From assembly GCF_900215655.1 (NCBI RefSeq), contig NZ_OBEN01000005.1, forward strand, positions 32,052 to 96,051: 64,000 nucleotides of DNA. Reading direction: 5' to 3'. Below are positions 1 through 8,667 of this stretch, piece after piece. Position numbers and translations under genes: made by a program. Below the pieces are notes generated by a model. It saw nothing but the letters and a program-made list of their open reading frames with translations, had not been told where the DNA came from and searched no databases. Positions within the stretch are counted from its first letter, which is position 1. Each line of letters begins with the position of its first letter. The stretch comes from Hydrogenobacter hydrogenophilus. GTDB lineage: Bacteria > Aquificota > Aquificia > Aquificales > Aquificaceae.

Positions 1-363
1 GGCTACCTTAAAGGATACACCAAGAAGCACTCCAAAAGCTGTTGCTACAGCCTTCCCACCTTTGAAGTTATGAAAGATGGGAAAGACATGACCCAACACG
101 CTGGCAATTCCTACCATAAAGAGCGTCCAACTCTCAAGACCAAAGTAAAGCCTTGCCAAAAATACGGGAAACAGACCTTTTAGCATGTCAAGTAAGAAAA
201 CAATCAGTGCGTATTTTTTCCCTAAGGCTCTGCCCACATTGGTAGCTCCTACATTACCACTGCCTACAGACCTTATGTCTATACCTTTAGCTCTTGCTAT
301 GTGCTCACCAAAAAGCACAGAACCCAAAAGGTATGCAAGAACAATAAGAAGTAAGCTATCCAT
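1..363 (-). CDS. plsY: Glycerol-3-phosphate acyltransferase PlsY (partial, C-terminus outside window)
   Basis: PlsY is a membrane enzyme that moves an acyl group from acyl-phosphate to glycerol 3-phosphate, the first acylation in phospholipid synthesis. Only the first 121 residues lie in the window. They show the family motifs GSGNVGATNVGR (residues 34-45) and GHVFPIFHNFKGGKA (91-105), separated by hydrophobic membrane segments. The ATG complements bases 361-363 and lies only 16 bases from the divergent guaA start. No Shine-Dalgarno sequence precedes it, and a TAAAAT hexamer ends 8 bases upstream, so the mRNA is probably leaderless. The identification rests on motifs and is secure. Confidence 0.93.
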   Translation of the reverse strand, partial: MDSLLLIVLAYLLGSVLFGEHIARAKGIDIRSVGSGNVGATNVGRALGKKYALIVFLLDMLKGLFPVFLARLYFGLESWTLFMVGIASVLGHVFPIFHNFKGGKAVATAFGVLLGVSFKVA

Positions 364-379
364 AAGCTATAATTTTATC
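364..379. promoter_or_regulatory. Overlapping divergent -10 elements for plsY and guaA
   Basis: The whole space between the two divergent start codons is 16 bases. On the plus strand TATAAT occupies 368-373 and guaA starts at 380, leaving 6 bases. On the minus strand TAAAAT occupies 377-372 and plsY starts at 363, leaving 8 bases. Both spacings put the expected transcription start at or next to the start codon. Neither gene has a Shine-Dalgarno sequence. This is inferred from sequence only; the -35 regions would lie inside the opposite gene and are weak. Confidence 0.6.
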
Positions 380-1903
380 ATGCAAAGGCGCCCTGCGATA
401 ATTCTTAACTTTGGATCTCAGTATGTGCAACTAATAGCCAGAAGGATAAGAGAGTTAGGAATTTACAGTGAGATCCTTCCTTTCAACACAAAAGCTGAGG
501 AGATTCTAAAAAGAGATCCTTACTGCGTGATACTATCTGGAGGACCTGCATCCGTTTATGAACCTTCCGCTCCTCTGCCAGATGAGGATATATACCATCT
601 TGGCATTCCCCTTTTAGGTATATGCTACGGCCTGCAGGCTATGGTGTATCAATTGGGTGGAGTTGTAGAAAGAGCGGTAAAACAAGAGTACGGAAGGGCT
701 AAGCTTACGGTGATAAAAGACGATCCCCTCTTTTATGGACTTCCCAAAGAGTTTGATGTATGGATGAGCCATGCGGATAAAGTAGTGTCTCTTCCTGAAG
801 GATTTGAGGTGCTTGCATCCTCTGAGAACTCTCCAAACGCTGTGATAAAGAAGGGAAAGCTCTACGGTATTCAGTTTCATCCAGAAGTAGCTCACACTAC
901 ATACGGAAGAGAGATATTTCATAACTTTCTGTACAGGGTTTGTAATGCTCAGAAGAACTGGGAAGTAGGAGACCTTGTGGAAGAAAAACTGCAGGAAATA
1001 AGGGATACTGTGAAAGAGGGTAAAGTCATATGTGCTCTATCTGGTGGTGTGGATTCTACTGTTGCTGCGGTGCTCACCCACAGGGCTATAGGGGACAGAC
1101 TGGAGTGCATATTTGTGGATCACGGACTTTTGAGAAAAGGAGAAGTTCAGGAGGTAGAAAGCTACTTTAGGAGTCTATCCCTTCCTTTCAGAAAGGTAAA
1201 CGCCAGTGAACTTTTCCTGAGCAGACTAAAGGGTGTAGAAGACCCTGAGGAAAAACGAAAGATAGTAGGCCGTACTTTCATTGAGGTGTTTGAAAAGGAG
1301 GCAGAAAGGTCTGGTGCAGAATATTTGCTTCAGGGAACTCTTTATCCAGATGTGGTGGAAAGTGCAGGCATACCTGGTGCCAAGGTCATAAAGACACACC
1401 ACAATGTAGGAGGACTTCCCGAAAAGCTTGGTCTTAAACTACTTGAACCTCTCAAAGAGCTTTTCAAGGACGAGGTAAGGCAGATAGGGAAAAAGCTCGG
1501 CATACCCGATGAACTACTACAAAGGCATCCCTTTCCTGGTCCTGGACTTTCCATAAGAATATTAGGAGAAGTAAAAGAAGAGGACTTAGAGATACTAAGA
1601 GAAGCAGACTACATATTCATAGAAGAACTAAAAAGGTGGGGACTTTATAACAAGGTATGGCAAGCTTTTGCAGTGCTTTTACCCATAAAGAGCGTGGGAG
1701 TTATGGGAGATGTTAGAACTTACGAAAGAGTTGTGGCTCTAAGAGCAGTTGACAGTAGTGATGGCATGACAGCAGACTGGTCAAGGCTTCCTTATGACTT
1801 TCTTGACCATGTAATGAGAAGGATAATAAACGAAGTAAAAGGTATAAACAGAGTAGTTTACGATATATCCTCAAAACCCCCTGCCACCATAGAGTGGGAG
1901 TAA
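380..1903 (+). CDS. guaA: GMP synthase (glutamine-hydrolysing)
   Basis: This enzyme converts XMP, glutamine and ATP to GMP, the last step of guanine nucleotide synthesis. The 507-residue protein has an N-terminal class I glutamine amidotransferase domain with nucleophile Cys82 (GICYGLQ) and the His167/Glu169 pair (FHPEV). The ATP-pyrophosphatase P-loop SGGVDS follows at 221-226, and a C-terminal dimerisation domain ends in KPPATIEWE. Length is normal for the family. An upstream in-frame ATG at 185 would add 65 residues antisense to plsY with no homology, so the start at 380 (MQRRPAIILNFGSQY) is preferred. The stop lies just before the next gene. Confidence 0.97.
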   Translation: MQRRPAIILNFGSQYVQLIARRIRELGIYSEILPFNTKAEEILKRDPYCVILSGGPASVYEPSAPLPDEDIYHLGIPLLGICYGLQAMVYQLGGVVERAVKQEYGRAKLTVIKDDPLFYGLPKEFDVWMSHADKVVSLPEGFEVLASSENSPNAVIKKGKLYGIQFHPEVAHTTYGREIFHNFLYRVCNAQKNWEVGDLVEEKLQEIRDTVKEGKVICALSGGVDSTVAAVLTHRAIGDRLECIFVDHGLLRKGEVQEVESYFRSLSLPFRKVNASELFLSRLKGVEDPEEKRKIVGRTFIEVFEKEAERSGAEYLLQGTLYPDVVESAGIPGAKVIKTHHNVGGLPEKLGLKLLEPLKELFKDEVRQIGKKLGIPDELLQRHPFPGPGLSIRILGEVKEEDLEILREADYIFIEELKRWGLYNKVWQAFAVLLPIKSVGVMGDVRTYERVVALRAVDSSDGMTADWSRLPYDFLDHVMRRIINEVKGINRVVYDISSKPPATIEWE

Positions 1904-1905
1904 GT

Positions 1906-2799
1906 ATGCAAAACCTTTTTAGCTTACTTATAGTTTTGGTTTTTTCCCTTGCAGGTATCTTTATGAGTGATGCCTTTAGAAACCTTAAGGAGATGATCGT
2001 GCCTCTGTTAGTGTTAGTGATGCTCAGCATGGGAATAACTCTCAGTATGGAGGATTTCAAAAGGATATTGCAAAAACCAGTAATGGTTATGTACGGTGCC
2101 TTGCTACACTACGGTGTGATGCCCCTTTTGGCTATAATTCTGAGCTTAATTTTTGGCATAAGCAGGGACCTATACATTGGTATGGTGCTTGTAGGTTCTG
2201 TTCCGAGCGGTACCGCCTCAAACCTAATAACTTACTTAGCCAAAGGAGACCTTCTTTACTCTGTTAGTATAACCGCATTCTCAACGCTCTTAGCTCCCCT
2301 TTTTACACCTTTGTGGACATACGCATTGGCAGGAAAATACGTGCATGTTCCCTTTTGGGACATGGTTTGGGATGTTCTAAAGATAGTTATACTGCCTGTT
2401 GTGCTGGGTGTTGGGATCAGGGAAATTTTCCCGCGCGTAAGGACTATTGAAGGTTTTCTACCTTATATATCTGTATCCGTTGTAGGCTTTATTATCGCTG
2501 TGGTGCTTTCCCTGAATGTGGAAAACTTAAAAAAGATGGACCTTATGCTCCTACTTGCGGTCTTTTTGCACAATGTTCTTGGTTTTCTTTTAGGTTTTTT
2601 ATTTGGCAGACTTTTCGGTCTTGATAATAAGCTTTCTAAAACCCTTTCCATAGAAGTAGGCATTCAAAACTCAGGCTTAGCGGTGGCGCTTGCCATAAAG
2701 TACTTTTCTCCTTTGGCTTCTTTACCTCCTGCCCTTTTTAGCTTTCTGCAAAATGTAAACGGTATAATTGTATCTTCAATTTACAAGCGCATACATTAG
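1906..2799 (+). CDS. BASS/SBF-like membrane transporter
   Basis: A 297-residue polytopic membrane protein with about nine to ten hydrophobic segments. It resembles the bile acid:sodium symporter (BASS/SBF) family; the stretch GSVPSGTASNLITYLAKGD near residue 106 matches the conserved motif of that family. Members carry organic anions with sodium, often pyruvate or keto acids in bacteria and plastids, but the substrate cannot be read here. A GTG at 1894 is possible, but ATG 1906 has a GGGAG ribosome site five bases upstream and only 2 bases separate it from the guaA stop, so the two are probably co-transcribed. It overlaps the convergent peroxidase gene by 4 bases. Confidence 0.8.
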   Translation: MQNLFSLLIVLVFSLAGIFMSDAFRNLKEMIVPLLVLVMLSMGITLSMEDFKRILQKPVMVMYGALLHYGVMPLLAIILSLIFGISRDLYIGMVLVGSVPSGTASNLITYLAKGDLLYSVSITAFSTLLAPLFTPLWTYALAGKYVHVPFWDMVWDVLKIVILPVVLGVGIREIFPRVRTIEGFLPYISVSVVGFIIAVVLSLNVENLKKMDLMLLLAVFLHNVLGFLLGFLFGRLFGLDNKLSKTLSIEVGIQNSGLAVALAIKYFSPLASLPPALFSFLQNVNGIIVSSIYKRIH

Positions 2800-3803
2800 G
2801 GTAGGATAGGTGGTTTTCTGGCATCTTCGGGTATCTTGCCTGTTAGACTTTTCAGGAAGGCTACTATGTCCCTTACTTGCTCTTTACTGAGGTCTTTACC
2901 CAACTGTACTTTTCCCATGATCCAAACAGCCTCTTCTAAGCTTGCCACAGAACCATCATGAAAGTATGGAGCTGTCATGGCAACATTTCTCAAAGGTGGG
3001 ACCTTAAAGACATATTTGTCCTCTTCCTTTTTCGTAACTGCGTACCTACCTTCATCTATGCTTTCACTCTTTGTATACTTCCAATAAGGCTCGTATATTC
3101 CAAACTTTTGGTACATGTTGCCACCTACTAAAGCACCGTTATGGCAGGCAACACAACCTACTTCTATGAAGGTGTTAAGACCTCTCTTTTCTTCAGGGGT
3201 GAGAGCTTTGGTATTGCCTTTTAGGAAATCATCAAATCTTGAAGGCGTGACAAGGGTTCTTTCAAAAGCTCCTATAGCTTTTGCTATGTTTTCTGCAGTT
3301 ATGGGTTCCTTATCCTTTGGAAAAGCTTTTCTGAAAAGCTCTACATAATAGGGTATTTTTCTAATTTTTTCCTCTACACTTTCTTTAGAAGGGTTTCCAA
3401 AGGCAGGTGGTCCTGTAAGCGATTGTAGTGCTTGATCTTCTACATCTTTCCTATTTCCTATCCAATGTTGCACAAACTGTCCTGCGGAGTTAAGCACCGT
3501 TGGGGCGTGCCTAGGTTGGAGTTTTAACGCACCCATCTGCTTAGGTGCTGGTGAAGCATAGTAATACTCTATAGCATGACAGGTAGCACAGCTTACCATG
3601 TCATTGACAGAGAGCCTCCTTTCAAAGAATAAGAGCCTGCCCAGCTCAACCTTTTGGGGTGTTATGGGGTTGTCTGCAGAGGGAAAGCTCTTAGGAAGTG
3701 GAGAGAAAAACTGCTTAGCTTTAGCCAATAACTCTTTATCTGCATCCCCCTTGGGGAAGACAACACCGACAAGTAGAAGGCTAATAAGCACGGACTTTCT
3801 CAT
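2796..3803 (-). CDS. Di-haem cytochrome c peroxidase (CcpA/MauG family)
   Basis: A 335-residue exported protein with a signal peptide of about 21 residues and two c-type haem motifs, CATCH at 72-76 and CVACH at 217-221. The late segment around TAPYFHDGS is typical of bacterial cytochrome c peroxidases. The expected role is reduction of hydrogen peroxide in the periplasm with electrons from small cytochromes or quinol. MauG-type oxygenases share the layout and cannot be excluded. The start has a strong GGAGG ribosome site, in contrast to the divergent gap gene, which has none. Confidence 0.9.
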   Translation of the reverse strand: MRKSVLISLLLVGVVFPKGDADKELLAKAKQFFSPLPKSFPSADNPITPQKVELGRLLFFERRLSVNDMVSCATCHAIEYYYASPAPKQMGALKLQPRHAPTVLNSAGQFVQHWIGNRKDVEDQALQSLTGPPAFGNPSKESVEEKIRKIPYYVELFRKAFPKDKEPITAENIAKAIGAFERTLVTPSRFDDFLKGNTKALTPEEKRGLNTFIEVGCVACHNGALVGGNMYQKFGIYEPYWKYTKSESIDEGRYAVTKKEEDKYVFKVPPLRNVAMTAPYFHDGSVASLEEAVWIMGKVQLGKDLSKEQVRDIVAFLKSLTGKIPEDARKPPILP

Positions 3804-3832
3804 ACTACCCTCCTCCTTAAACTTAATTATAA

Positions 3833-4879
<1,047 letters not shown>

Positions 4880-4883
4880 ATTA

Positions 4884-4956
4884 CGGGGTGTAGCTCAGGT
4901 GGCAGAGCGCTGGCTTTGGGAGCCAGAAGTCGCAGGTTCAAGTCCTGCCACCCCGA
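4884..4956 (+). tRNA. tRNA-Pro (TGG)
   Basis: The cloverleaf folds fully: acceptor CGGGGTG/CACCCCG, D stem GCTC/GAGC, anticodon stem CTGGC/GCCAG with loop TTTGGGA giving anticodon TGG, and T stem GCAGG/CCTGC with loop TTCAAGT. The discriminator is A and the 3' CCA is not encoded. It starts 4 bases after gap and ends 6 bases before the convergent thiL stop. Confidence 0.95.
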
Positions 4957-4962
4957 CTTGAA

Positions 4963-5883
4963 CTATCTAAAGTGGTCAAACCCCATCGGATGCAAAGTTT
5001 CCCCATCTATATAAGCGCCAGACCCTTCTTCAACAAAGCCTATACACTTCATGTCAAGAAAGGGGTTATATCTGTCTTCTGGATGTGTAAAAAGTAGTTG
5101 GTAATCTTCTCCACCCGTAAGAGCATACTCTAAGGGATTCCTACCGTGCTTTTTACAAAAGAGCTTGAGCTCTTCAGATACGGGTATGTCATTACTTTTT
5201 ATGGATATTTTCACACCGCTCATCCTTGAAAGATGCCAAACATCAGAAGATAGACCATCACTGATGTCTATACAAGCGTTGGCATACTTGCGTATGTGCT
5301 TTATATAGTCTATTCTTGCAGTGGGTCTTATGTGCCTTTCTATAAGTTTTAGTTCAAAGTCCTCATACTTTTTTCTTTCAAGAAGAAGAAGCTCAAGGCC
5401 TGCTTTGGCATCTCCTAAGGTACCACTTACGTACAGTTTATCGCCGGGCTTGGCTCCAGATCTGGATACAAACCTATCTGTTTTCCCCAACATGAATGCG
5501 TCTATAACTATCTTTTCTGCCTTTGTGATGTTTCCACCAACCACTTGACATCCATAAAAACTACACGCTTCTTTTATACCTCTATAGAGACCCTCCACAT
5601 AGGCAACTTCTATGTCGGGTAAAGCCAAAGATACCAACGCATAAAGAGCATTTCCTCCGCTGGCAACCACATCGCTTACATTCACGCTTATAACTTTCCA
5701 ACCCACTACTTCGGGTGCATAAAACCTTTTAAAGTGTCTGTCTTCTACCATACAGTCCGTTGTTAGAAGTAGAGTCTCGCCATTTATTTCTACAGGTGCA
5801 GTGTCATCTCCTATGATGGGTGAAGATAGAATACCTTTCAGCACCTGTATAAGTCCGAACTCTCCTATCTGTGATATCTTCAT
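4963..5883 (-). CDS. thiL: Thiamine-monophosphate kinase
   Basis: ThiL phosphorylates thiamine monophosphate to the coenzyme thiamine pyrophosphate. The 306-residue protein has the AIR-synthase/PurM-like fold signatures: an N-terminal GDDTAPVEI segment near residue 25, TTDCMVEDRHF near 40, a conserved VSVNVSDVVASG stretch, then CIDISDGLSSD and ALTGGEDYQL further on. Length matches the family. It is downstream of, and overlaps by 4 bases, the NIL-domain gene, so both are probably translated together. Thiamine pyrophosphate is the cofactor of the KorAB and ForDABGE enzymes in this window. Confidence 0.94.
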   Translation of the reverse strand: MKISQIGEFGLIQVLKGILSSPIIGDDTAPVEINGETLLLTTDCMVEDRHFKRFYAPEVVGWKVISVNVSDVVASGGNALYALVSLALPDIEVAYVEGLYRGIKEACSFYGCQVVGGNITKAEKIVIDAFMLGKTDRFVSRSGAKPGDKLYVSGTLGDAKAGLELLLLERKKYEDFELKLIERHIRPTARIDYIKHIRKYANACIDISDGLSSDVWHLSRMSGVKISIKSNDIPVSEELKLFCKKHGRNPLEYALTGGEDYQLLFTHPEDRYNPFLDMKCIGFVEEGSGAYIDGETLHPMGFDHFR

Positions 5884-6122
5884 TCTGTAAAGATCTGACC
5901 CTCTATTGGTTCTACGAGAATACCTTGCTCTTGTATGAACTTGATAGCCCTCTCTATCTCTTCTGCTTCCCCATCTAACTCAACAGTTAACAAACCCGTA
6001 TCCTTAGTGACTTTTGCTGTCCTTATGTTAACAACAAGGTCAAAGTTTTTACACACCATGCACAGCACAGGCTTCTTAACTTTTTCCTCTGGATATATGA
6101 GCTGTAATCTTACCAAGTTCAT
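5880..6122 (-). CDS. NIL-domain small protein
   Basis: An 80-residue protein consisting almost wholly of a ferredoxin-like NIL domain, the small regulatory or ligand-sensing module often found after methionine-import ATPases or beside ferredoxins. The pattern of an N-terminal hydrophobic strand, LLTVELDGEAEEIERAI and FIQEQGILVE fits the family. Two cysteines in VLCMVCKNFD are notable; they could bind metal, but no function is shown. It precedes thiL with an ATGA overlap. Its role is unknown. Confidence 0.65.
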   Translation of the reverse strand: MNLVRLQLIYPEEKVKKPVLCMVCKNFDLVVNIRTAKVTKDTGLLTVELDGEAEEIERAIKFIQEQGILVEPIEGQIFTE

Positions 6123-6144
6123 AACACATATTATAATCTGTTGG

Positions 6145-6150
6145 TATAAT
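6145..6150 (+). promoter_or_regulatory. -10 element before tRNA-Cys and rpsT
   Basis: TATAAT lies 11 bases before the first base of tRNA-Cys, so the transcript would carry a leader of a few bases. No gene precedes it on this strand, and rpsT follows 27 bases after the tRNA, so this promoter probably serves both. Confidence 0.5.
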
Positions 6151-6161
6151 AAAAAAGTATA

Positions 6162-6233
6162 GGCAACGTGGCCGAGAGGCTAGGCGAGGGACTGCAAATC
6201 CCTTCTACGGCGGTTCGAATCCGCCCGTTGCCT
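6162..6233 (+). tRNA. tRNA-Cys (GCA)
   Basis: The acceptor stem is GGCAACG/CGTTGCC, the anticodon stem AGGGA/TCCCT closes loop CTGCAAA with anticodon GCA, and the T arm is GGCGG-TTCGAAT-CCGCC. The discriminator is T, as expected for cysteine tRNA. CCA is not encoded. rpsT follows on the same strand. Confidence 0.94.
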
Positions 6234-6260
6234 CAAAAAACTACCTTTAGGAGGTAAAGG

Positions 6261-6548
6261 ATGCCCAACACGAAACAGGCACAAAAGCGTATGAGAAGAG
6301 ATGCAAAAAGAAGACTAAGAAACAGGTATCACCTGTCAAGGATGAGAACTTACATAAAGAAGTTCAGAAAAATGGTCCAGGAAGGAAAGCTTGAAGAAGC
6401 AAAGCAGTTCCTTCCTGAGGTAATAAGCGTCATATATCACACCGCCTCAAAGGGAGTTATCCACAAAAACGAAGCCTCAAGGAGAGCCTCAAGACTGAGC
6501 CTTTTGCTTAACAAGGCTCTTGAGTCTGTTAACAAGAGTCAAGGATAG
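6261..6548 (+). CDS. rpsT: 30S ribosomal protein S20
   Basis: A 95-residue, strongly basic protein beginning MPNTKQAQKRMRRDAKRR, the hallmark of S20, which binds 16S rRNA early in 30S assembly. A strong AGGAGG ribosome site lies 6 bases before the ATG. The last 60 bases overlap the 3' end of murJ on the other strand. The C-terminal SRRASRLSLLLNKALES is normal for S20, so the overlap is real coding on both strands. Confidence 0.96.
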   Translation: MPNTKQAQKRMRRDAKRRLRNRYHLSRMRTYIKKFRKMVQEGKLEEAKQFLPEVISVIYHTASKGVIHKNEASRRASRLSLLLNKALESVNKSQG

Positions 6549-7988
6549 AGAATCTCTAAGAAAGAGAAGGATTAAAAAGTATACTGCCATAGCGATGGGT
6601 ATAATAAGCAGTATCCAGATGGCTTGTGTTAGCCACATTTTTAAAAGCCATACTACAAAGAGCATAAAAATAGACGCAAAGAGAGGTTTGTAGAGAATTT
6701 TGAAAAGATCCTTTATGGCGATCACTTCTCTTTCTGTCTTTAAGAAAAGGTAAGAAAAACCCACCAGTGCAGAGGTTGAAGTTCCCAGAGCAAGTCCAAA
6801 AACGCCCCACTTTAAGAAAAAGGCATAAAAGCTTCCAAATAGAGCCTCGGACAGAACAGATAGTATTAAAGCTTTTACGGGTGTTTTAGTATCCCCTTTT
6901 GCAAAAAACACACTGCTTAGAACTTTTTGGAAGGAGAAAAAGGTAAGACCAATAGTGTAAGCCCCTAATACTGAAGAAGCTACAAGCACATCTTGTTGAG
7001 AAAACCTACCTCTGCCGTAGAGTAAGGCTATTATACTGTCCGAAAGAGCTATAAGACCAAAGGTAGCAGGAAGAGATATAAGGCTTACAAACCTAAAAGC
7101 TAAATGTGTGCTAAATTTTGTATCCTCACCTCTGGAAAGTGCGGAAAGCAGAGAGTTTGCCATGCCTACAGATACAGCACCCAAAGGTAATTGGAAGATC
7201 CTGTTGGCGTAATAAAGGTAAGATATGGACCCAAGAGGCAGAAAAGATGCGAGGAAAGTATCTATAAAAAAAGATAGCTGAGCGACACCAAAACCCAGCA
7301 ATGAAGGTATAAGCCTTTTCACAAGCAATTTTACATCTTTATCTAACTCAAGGGAAAAACCCAGTATAACTCCTGATCTCCACAAGGAAGGCAAGTTAAA
7401 AAGAGCCTGAGCTATTCCTCCAAGAATTACACCCCATATGAGGGAGTAAAAACCAAATTGGTTTGAGGCTAAAACAACCACCAAGGAGAACACCAGATTA
7501 AAAACTCCCTGAGCGAAGGCTGGCACGAAAAAAACGCCCTTTGTGTTTAGTACCGCCATAAAAAAAGAGCTAAGTCCTGCAAAAAACAGGTATGTAAAGA
7601 GCCAGCGAGCCATAAAAACGGTCAATTCAAAGTGAGGCTTATCTCTTATACCCGGTGCTATGACTGTCATTAGAGTGTCAGCAAATAATATACCCAGAAG
7701 GGTGATAAGAAGGTTTACCAAAGTGTAGTAAGTAAAGGCGGAACTCAGAAACTGTCTTTCTCTTCCACTTTTTATATCTTTTGCGTATATAGGTACAAAA
7801 GCAGCATTAAAACCTCCCTCTCCCAAAAGTCTCCTAAAGGTGTTGGGCAGTCTGAAAGCAATAAAGAAGGCATCCGTTATTTGGGATACACCAAAGTAAT
7901 ATGCTATAAGTGCATCCCTTACATACCCAAATATTCTGCTTAGCAAGGTAGCAAAGGAAAAGCTTATAGAGTGTTTTATCAGTCCCAT
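6489..7988 (-). CDS. murJ: Lipid II flippase MurJ (MviN)
   Basis: MurJ moves lipid II across the inner membrane for peptidoglycan synthesis. The 499-residue protein has about 14 hydrophobic segments and the conserved N-terminus with LLSRIFGYVRDALIAYYFG and TDAFFIAFRLPNTFRRLLGE. The start codon lies only 5 bases after the encoded CCA end of tRNA-Leu(GAG), so there is no room for a ribosome site outside the tRNA. The 3' end overlaps rpsT by 60 bases on the opposite strand. Identification is secure; the mode of translation start is unusual. Confidence 0.95.
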   Translation of the reverse strand: MGLIKHSISFSFATLLSRIFGYVRDALIAYYFGVSQITDAFFIAFRLPNTFRRLLGEGGFNAAFVPIYAKDIKSGRERQFLSSAFTYYTLVNLLITLLGILFADTLMTVIAPGIRDKPHFELTVFMARWLFTYLFFAGLSSFFMAVLNTKGVFFVPAFAQGVFNLVFSLVVVLASNQFGFYSLIWGVILGGIAQALFNLPSLWRSGVILGFSLELDKDVKLLVKRLIPSLLGFGVAQLSFFIDTFLASFLPLGSISYLYYANRIFQLPLGAVSVGMANSLLSALSRGEDTKFSTHLAFRFVSLISLPATFGLIALSDSIIALLYGRGRFSQQDVLVASSVLGAYTIGLTFFSFQKVLSSVFFAKGDTKTPVKALILSVLSEALFGSFYAFFLKWGVFGLALGTSTSALVGFSYLFLKTEREVIAIKDLFKILYKPLFASIFMLFVVWLLKMWLTQAIWILLIIPIAMAVYFLILLFLRDSLSLTLVNRLKSLVKQKAQS

Positions 7989-7993
7989 TTTTT

Positions 7994-8080
7994 TGGTGCC
8001 GGAGGCGGGAGTCGAACCCGCACGCCCTCACGGGCACTGCCCCCTCAAGACAGCGCGTCTGCCAGTTCCGCCACTCCGGC
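7994..8080 (-). tRNA. tRNA-Leu (GAG)
   Basis: A class II tRNA with a long variable arm. The acceptor stem GCCGGAG pairs with CTCCGGC, the anticodon loop TTGAGGG gives GAG, and the T arm is normal. CCA is encoded (TGG complement at 7994-7996). murJ starts 5 bases downstream on the same strand, so both are almost certainly on one transcript. Confidence 0.94.
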
Positions 8081-8108
8081 TGAGTTTATATTATATACGA
8101 TAAAAACC

Positions 8109-8666
8109 ATGTTGCCAAGATTGTACGCTATAACAGATAGTCAAAAATACGGAGATGACTTTTGGGGAAGTCTGCGCAAAGTTTTAGAAAGGGGTGTGAA
8201 GATGCTACAGCTGAGGGAAAAGTCCATAAGTGGAAGGGATTACTACGAAAAGGCTCTTATAGCAAGACAGATAACCAAAGAGTACTCTGCCTTACTTCTC
8301 ATTAACGATCGCGTTGACATAGCTCTTGCGGTGTCTGCTGACGGCGTGCATCTACCTCAGAATGGCATGCCACCTTCTGCAGTGCGCAAGTTAAAGAAAG
8401 ACCTAATTATAGGCTTTTCCGCTCATGACCTTGAGTCTGCTCTTTTTGCAGAAAAAGAAGGTGCTGACTTTATAACTCTTAGTCCTATCTTTAAAACTTC
8501 TTCCCATCCACATGCAGAGCCTATAGGTCTTAGCGCCCTACAAGAAGTATCCCAAAAGGTTTCCATACCCGTTTACGCCCTTGGAGGCATAACATGGGAG
8601 AAAATAAAGCTTTGCTACAAAAACGGAGCTTATGGTATAGCTGGCGTAAGCTTATTCTTAGAGTAA
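8109..8666 (+). CDS. thiE: Thiamine-phosphate synthase
   Basis: ThiE joins the HMP-pyrophosphate and thiazole-phosphate halves to make thiamine phosphate, the substrate of ThiL found earlier in the window. The 185-residue TIM-barrel protein has LYAITDS at the N-terminus, MLQLREKSISG near residue 35, LINDRVDIALAV near 62 and the phosphate-binding end ALGGITWE. The SPIFKTSSHPHAEPIGL loop is somewhat TenI-like, so TenI (thiazole tautomerase) is an alternative. ATG 8109 has no ribosome site; AT-rich -10-like hexamers lie about 10 bases upstream. Confidence 0.85.
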   Translation: MLPRLYAITDSQKYGDDFWGSLRKVLERGVKMLQLREKSISGRDYYEKALIARQITKEYSALLLINDRVDIALAVSADGVHLPQNGMPPSAVRKLKKDLIIGFSAHDLESALFAEKEGADFITLSPIFKTSSHPHAEPIGLSALQEVSQKVSIPVYALGGITWEKIKLCYKNGAYGIAGVSLFLE

Positions 8667-8667
8667 G

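Noticed and set aside
185..379. N-terminal extension of GuaA from an upstream ATG
   Set aside because: These bases are antisense to conserved plsY codons and give a sequence with no GuaA homology; GuaA starts normally at 380.
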